Shown one piece after another: positions 56,755-64,000 of a stretch of 64,000 bases of DNA. Position 1 is the first letter of the stretch. Every line of letters starts with the position of its first letter. The notes below the pieces were generated by a model, which did not search any database, had not been told where the DNA came from, and saw only the letters and a program-made list of their open reading frames with translations. Origin of the DNA: Paenibacillus herberti (GTDB taxonomy: Bacteria > Bacillota > Bacilli > Paenibacillales > Paenibacillaceae); the NCBI RefSeq assembly GCF_002233675.1, contig NZ_NMUQ01000001.1:1897964-1961963 (forward strand), given 5' to 3'. The position numbers were made by a program, and so were the translations under genes.

Positions 56755-56962
56755 TTTGTATGATTTTTCACTCAACATGCATTCGGGCCGTGCTGATTTT
56801 TTGGATTTTGTACGATAAATCATTCAAAATGGCTGGGCATAGGCGACGAAAGCTGAGCTTTGTATGTTTTATCACACAAAGTATTGAAAAGAGGCGGCTA
56901 TAAACCGAATTTTATACGATAAATCGTACAAAAAAAGTTGCGTTGCCCACGAAAGACGAGTT
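56755..56962. repeat. 52-bp tandem array with a palindromic core, four units
   Basis: Units begin at 56755, 56807, 56859 and 56911, exactly 52 bp apart. Each starts with a 22-bp near-palindrome, half sites TTTGTACGAT and ATCGTACAAA in consensus; unit 4 is nearly perfect. The spacers between the cores are diverged, but units 2 and 4 share CGACGAAAGC / CCACGAAAGA. Only the palindrome is kept, which suggests a functional site or structure. Confidence 0.85.
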
Positions 56963-57222
56963 CAAACCCTATTCCATTCAAATCGAGAGGAGAAGCACGC
57001 CCCGATGATCCTGCACAGCGCAGAATTATTCGGACGTTTTTCATTTACCTATATAGGTACCTAAGTAGTACCTGAATATTTACAGCTATTCTTTCTGCTT
57101 ACCTGCTAATCAAAGATGTTCACATTATACAAAAGAAGGCATAGCATCCTCAAATCCCTCGAGGCGCTGTACCTTCTTCTCTGTTTAGGCTTGTTCAGAA
57201 GCATTCTTCCCGATGCCATTTT

Positions 57223-58302
57223 CTAATTAGGTAAAAGCCCATGAGTATCCTTAAAATAAGTTCGGTTGTGTAGCATGCTTGGGTGGCCAGGAAATAGCTT
57301 AAGCGCTTCCTCGTTGTGTGTATGTGCCTTAGAATATAAGCCTAACCTGTCATAGCATAGACAGAGCTGCAGATGTGGATACCAGGTGCTGGAGGATCGG
57401 TCCGACATCCCCATCGTAGCAGGAGGCTCAGTCGTCACCGCAAGGTCATACCAGTATGCGGCGACGGTGTAGCTTCCAGCATCGAAAAGCGCATTGCCGA
57501 TGGAACAGCATACCTCAGGCCGCGGCGTATCGTACGAAAGCGCCCGGAGTGCGGACTGCAAGCGCAGCTCGGGCTGGTTGAGTGCCGAATAGCAAGCTGA
57601 CAGCTTTATACATGCTTGGATGTTGTCCTCCACCCAACCTTCGCCTGTCCTCAGCATCGTCTCGTAATGAATAGCAGCTTCGTCGTTATGACCATGATCT
57701 TTAAGCTCATTCGCAAAATAATAGAGATCACGAATATTAAATTCCTCGCCCTGCTCCCTCCTACTCCTATAAATGCGCAAATTCCGGTCCGTATAGGCCT
57801 TGTCCTTGTCATGCTGCACTTCGGCATCCAGATCCAAATGTTGACCATACGCATTCAAATACTCATGAACTGCCCCGATCCACTCGAATTTGCAGTCCCG
57901 CCGCACCAGGCGGTTGCGTCTCAAACTTGAGAGCGCTTCTCCCGAGGCGCTGCGACTTAACACATAAGGCATAGTGACCCGGGAAATAGCAGGATCGAGG
58001 GTTTGCTTGAGATTTTTCAGCATTACAGCATCCTTTTGATTCAAATAATCGTCTGCATCCAGCCATAAAATATAATCTTTAGTCGCCTTGGAAAATGAGA
58101 AATTACGCGCAGCGGCAAAATCATCCACCCATTCAAAGCGCTCCACCCGCGCCCCGAACGACTTGGCAATTTCCACGGTTCGATCCGTAGAGCCGGTATC
58201 CGCGATAATGATCTCGTCCGGAACCCCTTTTACGGATTCAAGTACCCGTGCAAGGACGGCCTCCTCATTTTTTACAATCATGCACAGACTTATCGTAATC
58301 AA
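57223..58302 (-). CDS. Family 2 glycosyltransferase with TPR-like C-terminus
   Basis: The 359-residue protein starts at TTG 58302 (AGGAGG 7 bases upstream) and reads ITISLCMIVKNEEAVLARVL, a GT2 N-terminus. It has EIIIADTGSTDRTVEIAKS, the DxD-type FILWLDADDYL-like segment (ILWLDADDYLNQKD) and an EWIGAVHEYL block. The C-terminal half (about 200-359) has helical TPR-like repeats. Such enzymes commonly glycosylate surface proteins. It diverges from the collagen-like gene 211 bp away, so it may glycosylate the Thr residues of that protein (inference). Confidence 0.88.
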   Translation of the reverse strand: MITISLCMIVKNEEAVLARVLESVKGVPDEIIIADTGSTDRTVEIAKSFGARVERFEWVDDFAAARNFSFSKATKDYILWLDADDYLNQKDAVMLKNLKQTLDPAISRVTMPYVLSRSASGEALSSLRRNRLVRRDCKFEWIGAVHEYLNAYGQHLDLDAEVQHDKDKAYTDRNLRIYRSRREQGEEFNIRDLYYFANELKDHGHNDEAAIHYETMLRTGEGWVEDNIQACIKLSACYSALNQPELRLQSALRALSYDTPRPEVCCSIGNALFDAGSYTVAAYWYDLAVTTEPPATMGMSDRSSSTWYPHLQLCLCYDRLGLYSKAHTHNEEALKLFPGHPSMLHNRTYFKDTHGLLPN

Positions 58303-58512
58303 GATCATCCCTCCTACTTAATCCGTATTCCGACGCTCAAAGGCTCATGACATCAAATCGGGACTGCTGGCAGCAGCGATTCGCAACCCCTATTAAGCCG
58401 CCGCCCTCCTCTCACGCACCAGGACAAAGGCGGAGTACATATAACACAAAAGCGAACAAATTCAGATTGCCTGAGATTCGTGTAGATTTTATCGGGATGG
58501 GGCGATAAACGG

Positions 58513-64000
<5,488 letters not shown>

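Larger units (their letters stand above)
56427..57080. mobile_element. MITE-like non-autonomous element with TIRs and 8-bp target duplication
   Basis: The element spans 56435-57072 (638 bp). Its ends are GTTACTACTTAGGTACCT (56435-56452) and the complement of GGTACTACTTAGGTACCT (57055-57072), 17 of 18 bases matching as inverted repeats. A perfect direct repeat TGAATATT flanks it (56427-56434 and 57073-57080). No transposase frame is present; the longest frame inside (56481-56702) shows no known domain. The rest of the 833-bp gap is empty. The family cannot be named from the ends alone. Confidence 0.8.

Noticed and set aside
56755..56962. CRISPR array from the regular 52-bp spacing
   Set aside because: Only four diverged dyads, spacers related to one another, no cas genes.
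58435..58447. SigK promoter for the collagen-like gene (CATATAACA)
   Set aside because: The -10 has mismatches and no AC lies 15-17 bases upstream, so support is too weak to list.

Overview
The window comes from the chromosome of an endospore-forming Firmicute, most likely Paenibacillus or a close relative. It carries a complete spoIIIAA-AH operon, a gerP-type operon, spore photoproduct lyase, YjcZ-type small spore proteins and a collagen-like exosporium-type gene. The gene order from mntR/yqhQ to ispA follows the B. subtilis yqh-yqi region. Ribosome binding sites are strong (AAGGAGG type) and TTG/GTG starts are common. All assignments come from reading the sequence; no database search was run.

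Region 1 (1-17.5 kb, almost all minus strand) is conserved core. In transcription order it holds yqhR, aroQ, yqhT, efp, an aspartokinase, yqhV, spoIIIAA-AH, accB, accC, yqhY, amaP, a DUF2273 gene, nusB, folD, xseA, xseB and the start of ispA. A good SigE promoter precedes spoIIIAA. Compared with B. subtilis, the additions are the aspartokinase and the amaP/DUF2273 pair that accompanies the Asp23-like yqhY.

Region 2 (17.6-29.3 kb) is mixed housekeeping: yqhQ, a small membrane protein, mntR, splB (apparently with a CTG start), ccdA, metG behind a T-box leader, yidD, two Gfo/Idh/MocA dehydrogenases, a large secreted copper-amine-oxidase-N/PKD-like protein and two small membrane proteins.

Region 3 (29.4-35.9 kb) is a spore-coat and germination island. 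An Hsp20-like gene and a gerPA-B-C-D-E operon diverge from facing SigK-type promoters. The gerPC homologue carries a very large Gly/Pro/Trp-rich N-terminal extension. A YjcZ-type microprotein follows, then two proteins that join the same YjcZ-like membrane segment to a beta-rich outer domain. A third paralogue lies at 55.9 kb behind a near-perfect SigK promoter.

Region 4 (36-45.9 kb) is a glycogen operon (glgB-glgC-glgD-glgA plus a GH15 glucoamylase-like gene), a long repeat-rich intergenic region, and the thiol-disulfide pair bdbC/bdbD. Region 5 (46-55.4 kb) holds a membrane-linked alpha/beta hydrolase, two acyltransferases, an M29 aminopeptidase, a KdpDE-like two-component pair without kdpFABC, an adjacent secreted barnase and its barstar inhibitor, and an SH3b-NlpC/P60 hydrolase.

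Region 6 (55.4-64 kb) holds the third YjcZ-anchor paralogue, a 638-bp element with 18-bp terminal inverted repeats and a perfect 8-bp target duplication (MITE-like) enclosing a 52-bp tandem array, a family 2 glycosyltransferase with TPR-like repeats, and a divergent giant collagen-like gene. The collagen-like gene stays open on the + strand from about 58.5 kb past the window end, with more than 1,700 residues of Gly-X-Y, mostly Gly-X-Thr. The glycosyltransferase is a good candidate for decorating it.
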